Translations under genes and position numbers: made by a program
Notes under the pieces: generated by a model
Told to the model about the DNA's origin: nothing
The model's input: the letters and a program-made list of their open reading frames with translations, nothing else
The model's database searches: none
Shown here: positions 43,039-51,962 of the stretch, one piece after another
Numbering within the stretch: position 1 is the first letter of the stretch
Layout of the letters: every line of letters begins with the position of its first letter
Assembly (NCBI GenBank): GCA_003523255.1
Contig: DPGH01000002.1
Location: 130,656-194,655, forward strand
From: Clostridiales bacterium
GTDB taxonomy: Bacteria > Bacillota > Clostridia > Christensenellales > Borkfalkiaceae
Direction: 5' to 3'
Length of the DNA: 64,000 nucleotides

Positions 43039-43866
43039 TTAATTTATCCTCGTGATGATAAGTTTGCCGGACGCCTTTTTGTGCTTTCTGGTCTTATAAC
43101 CGAGAGCAGGTTTACCCCAAGGAGTAACAGGCCCAGGCATACCGACGGGCGATTTGCCCTCGCCGCCGCCGTGCGGGTGGTCGCAAGGGTTCATGACGAC
43201 GCCCCTGACGGTAGGACGGATGCCGAGGTATCTCGTTTTACCCGCTTTACCTATTCTCACGATTTCGTGTTCGAGGTTGCCTATTTGTCCGATAGTCGCT
43301 TTGCAGTTCGCGAGAATGTATCTCATTTCGCCGCTCGGCATTTTAACGGTAACGTATTTTTCGTCTCTCGCCATTATCTGCGCGCTCATGCCCGCCGCTC
43401 TCGCTATCTGACCGCCTTTGCCGGGCTGCATCTCGATATTGTGTACCATGGTACCTACGGGAATGTCTTTAAGTTTAAGCGCGTTGCCGGCTTTGATATC
43501 GGCGGTCTCGCCCGATAAAACGACGTCGCCCACTTTTAAGCCTACGGGTGCGAGAATGTAAGTTTTCGCGCCGTCCGCATAGTAGAGAAGAGCGATGTTC
43601 GCGCTGCGGTTAGGATCGTATTCGATACTCTTTACCGTTGCGGGAATTCCGTCTTTCGCACGTTTGAAATCGATAACGCGGTATTTTCTTCTGTTGCCGC
43701 CGCCGATATGACGAACGGTGATTTTACCCTGAGCGTTTCTGCCGCCCGATTTTCTCTGGTCTTCGAGAAGAGATCTTTCGGGAGTGGTTTTGGTTATCTC
43801 GTCATATGCGCTGACAGTCATGAAACGACGCGCGGAAGACGTAGGTTTATATCTCTTTATAGCCAT
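43039..43866 (-). CDS. rplB: Ribosomal protein L2
   Basis: A 275-aa protein required for subunit joining and the peptidyl transferase centre. It has [18 protein letters not shown] at the start and the signature [19 protein letters not shown] with the functionally important histidine near residue 229. Confidence 0.98.
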   Translation of the reverse strand: MAIKRYKPTSSARRFMTVSAYDEITKTTPERSLLEDQRKSGGRNAQGKITVRHIGGGNRRKYRVIDFKRAKDGIPATVKSIEYDPNRSANIALLYYADGAKTYILAPVGLKVGDVVLSGETADIKAGNALKLKDIPVGTMVHNIEMQPGKGGQIARAAGMSAQIMARDEKYVTVKMPSGEMRYILANCKATIGQIGNLEHEIVRIGKAGKTRYLGIRPTVRGVVMNPCDHPHGGGEGKSPVGMPGPVTPWGKPALGYKTRKHKKASGKLIITRIN

Positions 43867-43885
43867 TTTATTGTTCCTCCTTTAA

Positions 43886-44176
43886 TCAGGACAACGAATC
43901 GAAGAACTCAATCGACTTACTGTCTTTTTTGAGCCATACGACCGCCTTTTTATAGTCGGAGGTATAACCTTCGTATTTACCCTGTCTTTTGAGTTTGCCG
44001 CTGACGTTTGCCGTGTTGACCTTTTCGACTTTTACGCCGAAAATTTCTTCAATGGCGAGTTTAATCTGAATTTTATTAGCGGATTTAGCCACTATAAAGT
44101 AATACTTTTTATCTTTTATGCCCGCATAACTCTTTTCAGAGAGAAGGGGTTTAATTATTATATCGTGTGCAGCCAT
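43886..44176 (-). CDS. rplW: Ribosomal protein L23
   Basis: A 96-aa protein at the tunnel exit that docks trigger factor and SRP. It has IIKPLLSEKSYAGIKDKKY at the start and the KVNTANVSGKLKRQGKYEGYTSDYKKA loop. It shares one base with rplD. Confidence 0.97.
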   Translation of the reverse strand: MAAHDIIIKPLLSEKSYAGIKDKKYYFIVAKSANKIQIKLAIEEIFGVKVEKVNTANVSGKLKRQGKYEGYTSDYKKAVVWLKKDSKSIEFFDSLS

Positions 44177-44802
44177 TATTCTCCGTAGACCTCCTGAATT
44201 TGCTCGGCAGCCTTTTTGGAAATAACGATTTTCGCGTTCTTAACCACGTCGTACACGTTGATAAGGTTGGACTTGATGGTAGAAACGTTAGCAAGGTTCG
44301 CGCTCGCTCTTTCGACGTTTACGTTCACGTCGTCCAAAACGACCAACACGGTTTTATCCAAACCGAAAGCCTTTAAGAAAGCCGCCATTTCTTTCGTTTT
44401 CGCAACGTCTAATTTAAGTTCGTCAACGAAAACCGCTTCGTTATCTCTTACTTTTTGCGAAAGAGCCGACAAAAGAGCGACTTCTTTTGCTTTTGCGTTT
44501 AACTTTTTAGAAAAATCTCTCGATTTGGGAGCGAACACAACGCCGCCTTTTACCCATTGAGGACTTCTGATAGAGCCTTGTCTTGCTCTGCCGGTGCCTT
44601 TCTGACGATAAGGTTTCGCGCCGCCGCCGCGAACTTCGGATCTCGTAAGGGTGCTTTTGGTACCCTGTCTGTCGTTCGCGAGTCTGGTTACGACAGCCTG
44701 ATGAATGGCTGCTTCGTTATATTCGGCGTTAAACACTTTGTCGGATAATTCCAGCGTACCGACTTCGCTTGCTTTCATATTATACAATTTAACACTTGGC
44801 AT
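44176..44802 (-). CDS. rplD: Ribosomal protein L4
   Basis: A 208-aa protein whose long loop reaches the exit tunnel (GGGAKPYRQKGTGRARQGSIR). In E. coli L4 also attenuates its own S10 operon transcript; the hairpin in this operon's leader makes a similar or unrelated leader control worth considering. Confidence 0.98.
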   Translation of the reverse strand: MPSVKLYNMKASEVGTLELSDKVFNAEYNEAAIHQAVVTRLANDRQGTKSTLTRSEVRGGGAKPYRQKGTGRARQGSIRSPQWVKGGVVFAPKSRDFSKKLNAKAKEVALLSALSQKVRDNEAVFVDELKLDVAKTKEMAAFLKAFGLDKTVLVVLDDVNVNVERASANLANVSTIKSNLINVYDVVKNAKIVISKKAAEQIQEVYGE

Positions 44803-44813
44803 AACTTTTCTCC

Positions 44814-45446
44814 TTACGCTTTAACGCTGTTTCTGATAGTAACGATGCCTTTTACGGGTCCCGGAACCGCGCCCTTAACGAGTATCGCGTTTCTTTCTTT
44901 ATCGACCTTTACAACTTCGAGGTTGAGTATCGTTACGTTTTCGTAACCGTACTGTCCGGGCATGTGTTTACCCTTGAACACTCTCGACGGCGAGCTGTTA
45001 GCGCCCATAGAACCGACTTCTCTGTGTACGGGGCCTACGCCGTGAGTTTCTTTAAGTCTGTGGTTGTTCCATCTTTTGATAACGCCGGTAAAACCGTGTC
45101 CTTTCGTTACGCCGGAAACGTCTATCTTGTCCCCCGCGGCGAAAGAATCGCATGTAATCACGCTGCCTACGGTCATCGCGTCCGCACCGTCGAGTTTGAA
45201 TTCCTTCAAAACTTTGCAGGGCGCAACGTTCGCTTTTTTGAACTGACCGAGTTGCGGCTTGTTTACCGATTTTTCGCTTACCGCGTCGAAACCGAGTTTA
45301 ACCGCGGAATAACCGTCTCTTTCCAAAGTTTTTACCTGAACTACGGGACAAGGACCTGCCTCGATAACCGTTACGGGAATAACTTTGCCGTCTTCCTTGA
45401 AAAGTTGCGTCATACCCAACTTTCTGCCAATGATTGCTTTATTCAT
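44814..45446 (-). CDS. rplC: Ribosomal protein L3
   Basis: A 210-aa early assembly protein. It opens NKAIIGRKLGMTQLFKEDG and has the conserved GVTKGHGFTGVIKRWNNHR and HREVGSMGANSSPSRVFKGKHMPG. A CGGAGG site precedes the ATG, 40 bases after rpsJ. Confidence 0.98.
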   Translation of the reverse strand: MNKAIIGRKLGMTQLFKEDGKVIPVTVIEAGPCPVVQVKTLERDGYSAVKLGFDAVSEKSVNKPQLGQFKKANVAPCKVLKEFKLDGADAMTVGSVITCDSFAAGDKIDVSGVTKGHGFTGVIKRWNNHRLKETHGVGPVHREVGSMGANSSPSRVFKGKHMPGQYGYENVTILNLEVVKVDKERNAILVKGAVPGPVKGIVTIRNSVKA

Positions 45447-45486
45447 AGATAAAGTTCACCTCCGATTATTATATAATGTTTAATTT

Positions 45487-45786
45487 TTACAGTTTAATCT
45501 TTATATCCACGCCTGCGGGAAGTTGTATGCTGTCTAACAACTTAACGTTCGGCGAATAGATATCGATAAGTCTTTTGTGCGTTCTGATTTCGAACTGTTC
45601 TCTCGAATCTTTATCTTTGTGGGGCGAACGAAGAATGGTTACAATCTCCTTTTCGGTGGGCAGCGGAATGGGTCCGCTGATTTTCGCGCCCGACTTTTTC
45701 ATGGTTTCTACGATGCGCGATGCAGCCGTGTCGAGCATTTCGCTATCGTAAGACATGAGTTTGATTCTGATTTTCTGACTTGCCAT
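45487..45786 (-). CDS. rpsJ: Ribosomal protein S10
   Basis: A 99-aa protein, also the NusG/NusB partner in antitermination. It has [40 protein letters not shown] at the start and the typical end [11 protein letters not shown]. It is the first gene of the supercluster, behind a leader of about 235 bases that contains a terminator-like hairpin. Confidence 0.98.
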   Translation of the reverse strand: MASQKIRIKLMSYDSEMLDTAASRIVETMKKSGAKISGPIPLPTEKEIVTILRSPHKDKDSREQFEIRTHKRLIDIYSPNVKLLDSIQLPAGVDIKIKL

Positions 45787-45858
45787 TTTGTTTTTCTCTC
45801 CTTTTCCTAACTTGACTTGCTGTTGTAAACTCTGCCGTGTGTGTCGAATTAAGACAAT

Positions 45859-45903
45859 AAAAAAATCATTCGCCGATACTTATTTTTAAGTCGCTGCGAA
45901 TGA
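45859..45903 (-). terminator. Terminator-like hairpin in the S10 operon leader (attenuator candidate)
   Basis: On the minus strand TCATTCGC pairs with GCGAATGA; inside, CGA pairs with TCG and TTA with TAA around an AAAA loop. Seven U residues follow. The hairpin lies about 125 bases downstream of the promoter and 73 bases before rpsJ. It may also end clpX read-through transcripts. Confidence 0.85.
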
Positions 45904-46027
45904 CTTTACTATCTTTTTTGAAGTTAGTCGCAGAGGTCTAAGCCCCCACACTTGTCAACGGAAATTATCTGTCGGAAACCGTTTTTACAGTAACTTCCCG
46001 TATCAACCCAGATTACACAGCCTATTC

Positions 46028-46056
46028 ATTATAGCCTATATAACAAGGGTTGTCAA
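46028..46056 (-). promoter_or_regulatory. Consensus sigma-A promoter of the S10 operon
   Basis: Minus-strand TTGACA, exactly 17 bases, then TATAAT: a perfect consensus match, fitting very strong expression of the ribosomal supercluster. Confidence 0.9.
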
Positions 46057-46095
46057 ACGATTTTACCTAACTTTTTAAAGTTTTTTTATTTAATT

Positions 46096-47328
46096 TTACG
46101 CTATTTCTTTTTTGACGATGCGCGGTTTTTCGCCTTTTAACACGACGTTTTCGTCTACTATTATTTTTTCGACGTTTTTGTCGGAAGGAACTTCGTACAT
46201 GGCGTCGGTCATGAGATTTTCGAAAATCGTCCTGAGTCCTCTCGCCCCCGTTTTAAGTTCTATGGCACGCTTTGCGATAGCGTTTACCGCACCTTCGGTA
46301 ACGTCGAGTTCGACGTCGTCGAGCGCGATAAGTTTTTTATACTGTTTAACGAGCGCGTTTTTCGGTTCGGTAAGAATGCTTACCAAAGCCTTTTCGTCAA
46401 GCGCGTGCAAACCGACGGTTATCGGCACCCTGCCGACGAATTCCGGAATAAGACCGTATTTTATAAGGTCTTGCGGGGTTACGTCCTTTATTATTTCGGG
46501 ATCTTTGTCTTTTTTACGTTCGACGTTGCCGCCGAAACCGAGGGACGCTTTTTCTTTGCGCTTTGCGATTATTTCGTCCAGTCCGACGAACGCGCCGCCT
46601 AATATAAACAGAATATTAGTCGTATCTATGCGAATGCACTCCTGCTGCGGGTGCTTTCTGCCGCCCTGCGGAGGAACGTTTGCAACGGTGCTTTCGATGA
46701 TTTTCAAAAGAGCTTGTTGCACGCCCTCGCCCGAAACGTCGCGCGTGATGGAAACGTTTTCGCTCTTTCTCGCGATTTTATCGATTTCGTCGATATAAAC
46801 TATACCTTTTTGCGCTTTTTCTACGTCGTAGTCGGCGTTTTGGATGAGTTTTAAAAGAATATTCTCAACGTCCTCGCCCACGTAGCCCGCTTCGGTAAGC
46901 GTGGTCGCGTCCGCAACGGCGAAAGGTACATCTAAAATTTTGGCGAGAGTTTTTGCAAGCAAGGTTTTACCGCTGCCGGTAGGACCTAAAAGCAAAACGT
47001 TGCTTTTATCGAGTTCTACCTCGGACTTGTCCGAAGCGGCGGCGTTTATTCTTTTATAATGATTATAAACGGCGACGGAAAGAACCTTTTTCGCTTCTTC
47101 CTGTCCTACGATATATTTGTCGAGGCGTTCTTTTATTTCGGCGGGTTTTAAGAGAACCGCGGAAGAGGTTTTAGCAACCTTTTCGTCGTCCTCTTTTAAA
47201 AGTTCGTCGCAGATTTTTACGCACTCGTCGCAAATCCTTATGCCGCCGGGACCTTCTATAATGCGTTTTACGAGTTCCTTCGGTTTACCGCAAAAGGAAC
47301 AGCAAAGATTGTTTTCGTTATCTTTCAT
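46096..47328 (-). CDS. clpX: ATP-dependent Clp protease ATP-binding subunit ClpX
   Basis: A 410-aa AAA+ unfoldase that feeds tagged proteins to ClpP. The N-terminal zinc-binding domain has C10, C13, C33 and C36. Walker A is GPTGSGKT (115-122), and the Walker B region reads [10 protein letters not shown]. The sensor-2 segment [10 protein letters not shown] is near the end. It starts 13 bases after clpP and lies in the usual tig-clpP-clpX order, immediately upstream of the S10 promoter. Confidence 0.98.
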   Translation of the reverse strand: MKDNENNLCCSFCGKPKELVKRIIEGPGGIRICDECVKICDELLKEDDEKVAKTSSAVLLKPAEIKERLDKYIVGQEEAKKVLSVAVYNHYKRINAAASDKSEVELDKSNVLLLGPTGSGKTLLAKTLAKILDVPFAVADATTLTEAGYVGEDVENILLKLIQNADYDVEKAQKGIVYIDEIDKIARKSENVSITRDVSGEGVQQALLKIIESTVANVPPQGGRKHPQQECIRIDTTNILFILGGAFVGLDEIIAKRKEKASLGFGGNVERKKDKDPEIIKDVTPQDLIKYGLIPEFVGRVPITVGLHALDEKALVSILTEPKNALVKQYKKLIALDDVELDVTEGAVNAIAKRAIELKTGARGLRTIFENLMTDAMYEVPSDKNVEKIIVDENVVLKGEKPRIVKKEIA

Positions 47329-47341
47329 ATATCTCCGTATT

Positions 47342-47938
47342 CTACGGACGCTTAACGAAAATTTCGTCGATAAGTCCGTATTCTTTCGCTTCTTCCGCCG
47401 ACAGATAATTGTCCCTGTCGGTGTCTTTTTCGACTACTTCGTAAGGCTTGCCGCTGTTTGCCGATAAGATGCTGTTTAAGCGGTGCTTGGTTTTAATGAT
47501 ATGGTCGGCTTGAATCTTTATATCGCTTGCCTGACCCTGCGCGCCGCCTAACGGCTGATGAATCATTATTTCTCCGTTGGGGAGCGAATAGCGTTTGCCC
47601 TTCGTTCCGCTCGATAGGAGGAACGCGCCCATAGAAGCCGCAAGACCTATACATATAGTGCTTACGTCGCACTTGATGTAGTTCATCGTGTCGTAAATCG
47701 CGAGTCCCGCGGTTACGCTGCCGCCCGGGCTGTTGATATAAAGACAAATGTCTTTATCGGGGTCTTTGCCTTCGAGGTAAATAAGTTGCGCCACGACCGA
47801 ATCGGCTACGGCGTCCGTTATTTCGCCGGTAAGAAATATTATTCTGTCTTCTAAAAGTCGCGAGTAAATGTCGTAACTTCTTTCGCCTTTGTTGGTCTGT
47901 TCTACTACGTAAGGAACAACCGTGTTTTTGATTTCCAT
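47342..47938 (-). CDS. clpP: ATP-dependent Clp protease proteolytic subunit
   Basis: A 198-aa serine protease forming the tetradecameric barrel. The catalytic triad is visible: S102 (AASMGAFLL), H127 (EIMIHQP) and D176 (DTDRDNYLS). It sits between tig and clpX, 39 bases after tig. Confidence 0.98.
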   Translation of the reverse strand: MEIKNTVVPYVVEQTNKGERSYDIYSRLLEDRIIFLTGEITDAVADSVVAQLIYLEGKDPDKDICLYINSPGGSVTAGLAIYDTMNYIKCDVSTICIGLAASMGAFLLSSGTKGKRYSLPNGEIMIHQPLGGAQGQASDIKIQADHIIKTKHRLNSILSANSGKPYEVVEKDTDRDNYLSAEEAKEYGLIDEIFVKRP

Positions 47939-47977
47939 ATCTCCCTCGGATACTTATAATGATTTTTGTTTTTCGGG

Positions 47978-49270
47978 TTACGCTTTTTCGATTACGTTCG
48001 CGCTCTTCAAAAAGTCGAAAAGTTTTTTAACGACGATTTCGTTTTTAACGTAGTCGAGTTGTCTTGCGCCGAGATTCTTTTTAACGTCGGGAACTTCTTT
48101 TCCCTGCGCTTTAGCCATTTCGGCGATTCTCTCTTCTACGTCGGCGTCGGTCGCTTCGATTTTTTCGTCTGTGATTATCTGTTCGATGGCAAGTTGAGAT
48201 TTAACCGTTTTTTCGGCTTGTTCTTTGAAACTTTCTCTGTAACTTTCCATAGTCTTGTCCGCATACTTTAAGTAGTCTTCGAGTTTGAGGCCCTGATAGG
48301 AAAGACGGTATCTCATTTCTTCGACCATGCGGTCTATCTGACTTTCGATAAGCGCGTCGGGAATTTCCATAGTCGCGCCTTCGGTAACTTTCTGAACGAT
48401 TTCATCCTCGAGTTCGCGTTCGGCTCTGTCGGCGTTCTGTTTAGCAAAACGCGCTTCGATTTCTTTTCTGTATTCCTCTATCGTGGCAGTGCCGGTCGCG
48501 TCTTTTATAAAGTCGTCGGTAAGTTCGGGCAATTCTTTCTTTTTAAGTTCGTGGAGTTTGATAGCGAAAACCGCTTCTTTACCCGCGAGTTCTTTCGCGC
48601 CGTAGTCGTCGGGGAACTTAACGGTTATATCTCTGTCCTCGCCGATTTTCATGCCGACGATTTGCTCTTCAAAACCGGGGATATAAGTTTTGCTGCCGAG
48701 AACGATCGTTTGTTTTTCGGCGGTGCCGCCGTCGAACTTAACGCCGTCGATCGAGCCCGAAAAGTCGATAACCGCCGTATCGCCGTTTTTCGCCGCCCTG
48801 TCCGTAACTTCGACAAAGCGAGCGTTTCTGTCCTGCAAGCGGGAAAGTTCTTCGTCGATATCCTCGCTTTTTACTTTATATTCTTTTTCGGTAAATTTTA
48901 TACCTTTGTATTCGCCGAGTTTTACTTCCGGCTTAACGGGAACTATCGCTTCCATGGTAATACCCTTGTCGCTCACGTCTTTAATATCGAGGTCGGGACT
49001 GCCCACGGGGAAAACCGAAGTTTCTTTATCCAAAAACTCTCCGTAATATTTGGGGAACGCATAGTTTATCGCGTCCTCGTAAAAAACACCTTTGCCGTAA
49101 GTGCTTTCGATAAGGTGTTTGGGAACTTTGCCCTTACGGAACCCGGGGAGCGAATATTTGCCCTTGGATTTTTCGTAAGCGGCGTCTATCGCTTCGTTCC
49201 ATTCTTTCTCGGTTATTTTGATGGTAACCTTTACAGTACTCTTTTCTGCCTTTTCAAAAGTATATTTCAT
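47978..49270 (-). CDS. tig: Trigger factor
   Basis: A 430-aa ribosome-associated chaperone. The ribosome-docking signature GFRKGKVP is at 43-50, the FKBP-like prolyl isomerase domain runs from about 150 to 240 (GDTAVIDFSGSIDGVKFDGG), and the rest is the helical substrate cradle. It has a promoter just upstream and heads the tig-clpP-clpX unit. Confidence 0.97.
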   Translation of the reverse strand: MKYTFEKAEKSTVKVTIKITEKEWNEAIDAAYEKSKGKYSLPGFRKGKVPKHLIESTYGKGVFYEDAINYAFPKYYGEFLDKETSVFPVGSPDLDIKDVSDKGITMEAIVPVKPEVKLGEYKGIKFTEKEYKVKSEDIDEELSRLQDRNARFVEVTDRAAKNGDTAVIDFSGSIDGVKFDGGTAEKQTIVLGSKTYIPGFEEQIVGMKIGEDRDITVKFPDDYGAKELAGKEAVFAIKLHELKKKELPELTDDFIKDATGTATIEEYRKEIEARFAKQNADRAERELEDEIVQKVTEGATMEIPDALIESQIDRMVEEMRYRLSYQGLKLEDYLKYADKTMESYRESFKEQAEKTVKSQLAIEQIITDEKIEATDADVEERIAEMAKAQGKEVPDVKKNLGARQLDYVKNEIVVKKLFDFLKSANVIEKA

Positions 49271-49303
49271 ATTATTCTCCTGCCGATTAAAAAATTCTGA
49301 TAT

Positions 49304-49332
49304 ATTTTAACATATAGCCGACTAAAACGCAA
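49304..49332 (-). promoter_or_regulatory. Sigma-A promoter of the tig-clpP-clpX unit
   Basis: Minus-strand TTGCGT, 17-base spacer, TAAAAT with TGT before it (extended -10), about 33 bases before the tig ATG. Confidence 0.65.
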
Positions 49333-49345
49333 GGTTTTTTACGCC

Positions 49346-51049
49346 TTATTTATCTTTTTTAAGTTCTTCTCGGGGGTTTGGCTTAACGGTCAGCGACTTA
49401 AAGTCGGTATAAGTAACGAACCCCGCTTTCGCCTTGCTCGGTTTTTTTACGTTTTTGCGTTTAACGTAAACGATTTCGGTTTTATCGCTTTCTCTCGCCT
49501 TGGAAAAGTAAGCGCAAATCTCTGCCGCCGCTATTAAAACCTCTTGCGGGACGGACTTGCCGTCGCAAAAAACTACGACGTGCGAAGAAGGATAATCTTT
49601 CGAATGCAGCCAGACGTCCTCCCCGCCAGCAGACTTTACGAGCGCGTCGTTCTCTACGTTTGAGCGACCGACGCGTATAACAAACCCGTCTTTTACGTAC
49701 GTTTTGAATTCGGTTTTTTCGGGCTTTTTGCGCCGCTTTTCCGTTTCTCTTATAAACCCGTTTTCTTTAAGTTCGGATATTATAGGGTAAAGGTCCGCGG
49801 CGGTTTCGGCAAGCGATGCGAGGGCTTTTAACGAAATTACGTAATCGAGTTCTTCCTTCGCCCCGTCGTACTGCGGCGCAAGCGCGACGAGAGCGCGTTT
49901 TTGTTTGTTGTATTTCTTAAAATATTTTTCCGCATTGGCGGCGGGCGAAAGCCTTTCGTCTAAAGCGACGGTAACCGTAGACCCGTCGTAATAATTTTCA
50001 AGCGAAACGCTCTTTTCACCGCGTTTTACGCGATACAGGTTGGCGGTTAAGAGTTCGCCTTTAAGCCTGTTTTCTTCCATCGTTTCGGCGTCTTTTATCT
50101 TTGCTCCGACGAGCGACAAACGCTTTTTCGCTTTTTTTTCGGCGGCGGTCAGAACGGAAAGCGCGCGTTCTTTCAGTCTTGAGAAAATCGCGTTTTCCTC
50201 TTTCAATTTAAAAAACTCCTGCTCCGCAAGATACAGTTTATCGTAACGCGCCGTTTCTCCTTGCGCGGTTAAATACGGAAACGCCGACGCGTCTATAGCC
50301 GCGCCGCCGCAAAATCTTATCACGGGGGCTTTTGAAGTAAAAACGAATTTTTTTATAAACGCCGCAAACTTTTCTCCGTCGCCCGGACGAAACGCCCCGT
50401 TTTCTTTTTCGTACCTGTAAACCGCCTCTTCCGCGGTAGAAGCCGCAAAACCTTGCAGAGTCTTAAAAACAAAATCCGAAAACGAGCCGTTTTCACCGTT
50501 ATACGCATCGAATGCGGATGCGACCTTTTCGTCAAAGTAACACAACTTTCCGTTATCCGGCGGAAACACATAGTTTTTGCCCGCCACTATCGGACGTACT
50601 CCGTTATCGAAGTCGTTAATTCCGCGATTGCAACCTAAAACCTTGCCGTTTTCGGTTAAAATAACGTTGCTGTATCTGCCCATCAGTTCGATAAACAACG
50701 TTTTTTCTTCTCCGTCGGAAAACTCGCCGCGCGTAACAAACTCGATTTTGACAATTCTGTCAAATCCTACGAGCGAAACGGAAACTATTTCCGAAGACAA
50801 AAGGTGTTTTCTCAAAAGCATGCAAAACGCGCTCGCAGTGAGCGGACTTTCTTTTTCAGTTTCGATTACGCCTATTCTCGGTGAAGAGGGGTTTGCGGAA
50901 AGATACAGTTTTTCCGTGTGTGCGCCCGTGTATACGGTTAAAATCGCCTCGTTTTCGGTCGGCATAACCACGCGGTTTACCCTGCCGCCCTTAAAAAGTT
51001 CGTCGAGTTCCTCGCACAGGTATCTTAAATTAAAAGCGTCTTGCGGCAT
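49346..51049 (-). CDS. NFACT-family ribosome quality-control protein (RqcH-like)
   Basis: A 567-aa protein with the NFACT-N domain at the start (QDAFNLRYLCEELDELFKGGRVNRVV), a coiled-coil middle (about 270-400, KKAKKRLSLVGAKIKDAE) and the NFACT-R domain near the end (VRVGRSNVENDALV-like, VWLHSKDYPSSHVVV). In Bacillus the homologue RqcH binds stalled 50S subunits and adds C-terminal alanine tails; older annotations call it fibronectin-binding protein. A DR pair (FDRIVKIEF) typical of active RqcH is present. It shares its orientation and closeness with the RluA-type gene upstream (1-base gap). Confidence 0.9.
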   Translation of the reverse strand: MPQDAFNLRYLCEELDELFKGGRVNRVVMPTENEAILTVYTGAHTEKLYLSANPSSPRIGVIETEKESPLTASAFCMLLRKHLLSSEIVSVSLVGFDRIVKIEFVTRGEFSDGEEKTLFIELMGRYSNVILTENGKVLGCNRGINDFDNGVRPIVAGKNYVFPPDNGKLCYFDEKVASAFDAYNGENGSFSDFVFKTLQGFAASTAEEAVYRYEKENGAFRPGDGEKFAAFIKKFVFTSKAPVIRFCGGAAIDASAFPYLTAQGETARYDKLYLAEQEFFKLKEENAIFSRLKERALSVLTAAEKKAKKRLSLVGAKIKDAETMEENRLKGELLTANLYRVKRGEKSVSLENYYDGSTVTVALDERLSPAANAEKYFKKYNKQKRALVALAPQYDGAKEELDYVISLKALASLAETAADLYPIISELKENGFIRETEKRRKKPEKTEFKTYVKDGFVIRVGRSNVENDALVKSAGGEDVWLHSKDYPSSHVVVFCDGKSVPQEVLIAAAEICAYFSKARESDKTEIVYVKRKNVKKPSKAKAGFVTYTDFKSLTVKPNPREELKKDK

Positions 51050-51050
51050 A

Positions 51051-51875
51051 TCACACCTTAAAATCCGCTTCCGTGCGGAAAGTTTTATCGTTTAAATATT
51101 CGAGCGCGCTGTTTTTATCGAACCTGAGTTTTATGCTTACGGCGGTCAACAGTTGTTTTTTTGCTCCGTGCGCGCGATTAAACGCGTTATCGCCGTATTT
51201 ACCGTCTCCGACTACGGGGTGCCCCGTATACGCAAGGTGCGCCCTTATCTGATGGGTTTTACCCGTGAAAAGAGTTACTTCTATCAATGAAACGCCCTTT
51301 TCGGTTTTAAGCGTTGTGTAACCCGTTTTTATCATAACGGAATTTTTTACCGGAGAGGGATAAATTTTCACCTGCGATTTTACGGGGTCTTTTACGAGAT
51401 AAGCCGTAAGCACTTCGGATTTTTTAGGCATAACGCCTTTTACCGCGGCGATATATTTTTTGTCGAACGCGCGGTTTTTAAACCCCGAAAGCAATTCTTT
51501 TTCAGCCACTTCCGTCAGCGCGAAAATCATTAGTCCGGACGTGTTTGTGTCGAGCCGATGAATAAACTTTGCGGCGGGATATTCCGTCTTTAACGAGTCG
51601 TACACGTTTTCTGACGAACAGCCGCGCTTTTTATCGATTACGACCACGTTGTCGTCGGCGTAAATTGTGCCGTACGGCTTTATTTCCGGCGGGTCGTAAA
51701 AAAGTTCGACTGCGTCGCCTGCGGAAAGCGTTACGTCCTCTTTAACGCGAACGCCGTTTACTTTTACGGCCTTTTCTCTTAAAAGCCGCATCACTGCGCC
51801 GTAAGGTACGGGAGGAAAGTTTGCCGCCGCCGCACGGGATAGTTTTTGATTTTTAGCCGCGGTAAATGCTATCAT
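51051..51875 (-). CDS. RluA-family pseudouridine synthase
   Basis: A 274-aa RNA-modifying enzyme. An S4-like RNA-binding domain (about 13-60, VPYGAVMRLLREKAVKVNG) precedes the catalytic domain with the RluA motif HRLDTNTSG (106-114), where D109 is the nucleophile. The end VSLIEVTLFTGKTHQIRAHL is also typical. The target uridine (23S rRNA or tRNA) cannot be decided from sequence. Confidence 0.93.
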   Translation of the reverse strand: MIAFTAAKNQKLSRAAAANFPPVPYGAVMRLLREKAVKVNGVRVKEDVTLSAGDAVELFYDPPEIKPYGTIYADDNVVVIDKKRGCSSENVYDSLKTEYPAAKFIHRLDTNTSGLMIFALTEVAEKELLSGFKNRAFDKKYIAAVKGVMPKKSEVLTAYLVKDPVKSQVKIYPSPVKNSVMIKTGYTTLKTEKGVSLIEVTLFTGKTHQIRAHLAYTGHPVVGDGKYGDNAFNRAHGAKKQLLTAVSIKLRFDKNSALEYLNDKTFRTEADFKV

Positions 51876-51907
51876 TGCGTTTTCCTCCGTTAACGTTCTT
51901 TACGAAA

Positions 51908-51936
51908 ACAGGACTTCGGCTTACCCGAAGTCCTGT
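51908..51936 (-). terminator. Terminator after the membrane-anchored surface protein
   Basis: ACAGGACTTCGG pairs perfectly with CCGAAGTCCTGT around a 5-base loop, followed on the minus strand by TTTTCG. It separates the surface-protein gene from the RluA gene. Confidence 0.7.
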
Positions 51937-51962
51937 GTATTGTTTTTAAATGTTAATAACCG

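Larger units (their letters stand above)
45787..46095 (-). other. S10 operon leader region (gene-free)
   Basis: This 309-base stretch between clpX and rpsJ contains no supported gene. It holds a consensus promoter (46028-46056), a terminator-like hairpin (45859-45903) and about 70 further bases of AT-rich leader up to the AAAGGAG site of rpsJ. No second promoter was seen downstream of the hairpin, and no good terminator directly after clpX. Confidence 0.75.
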
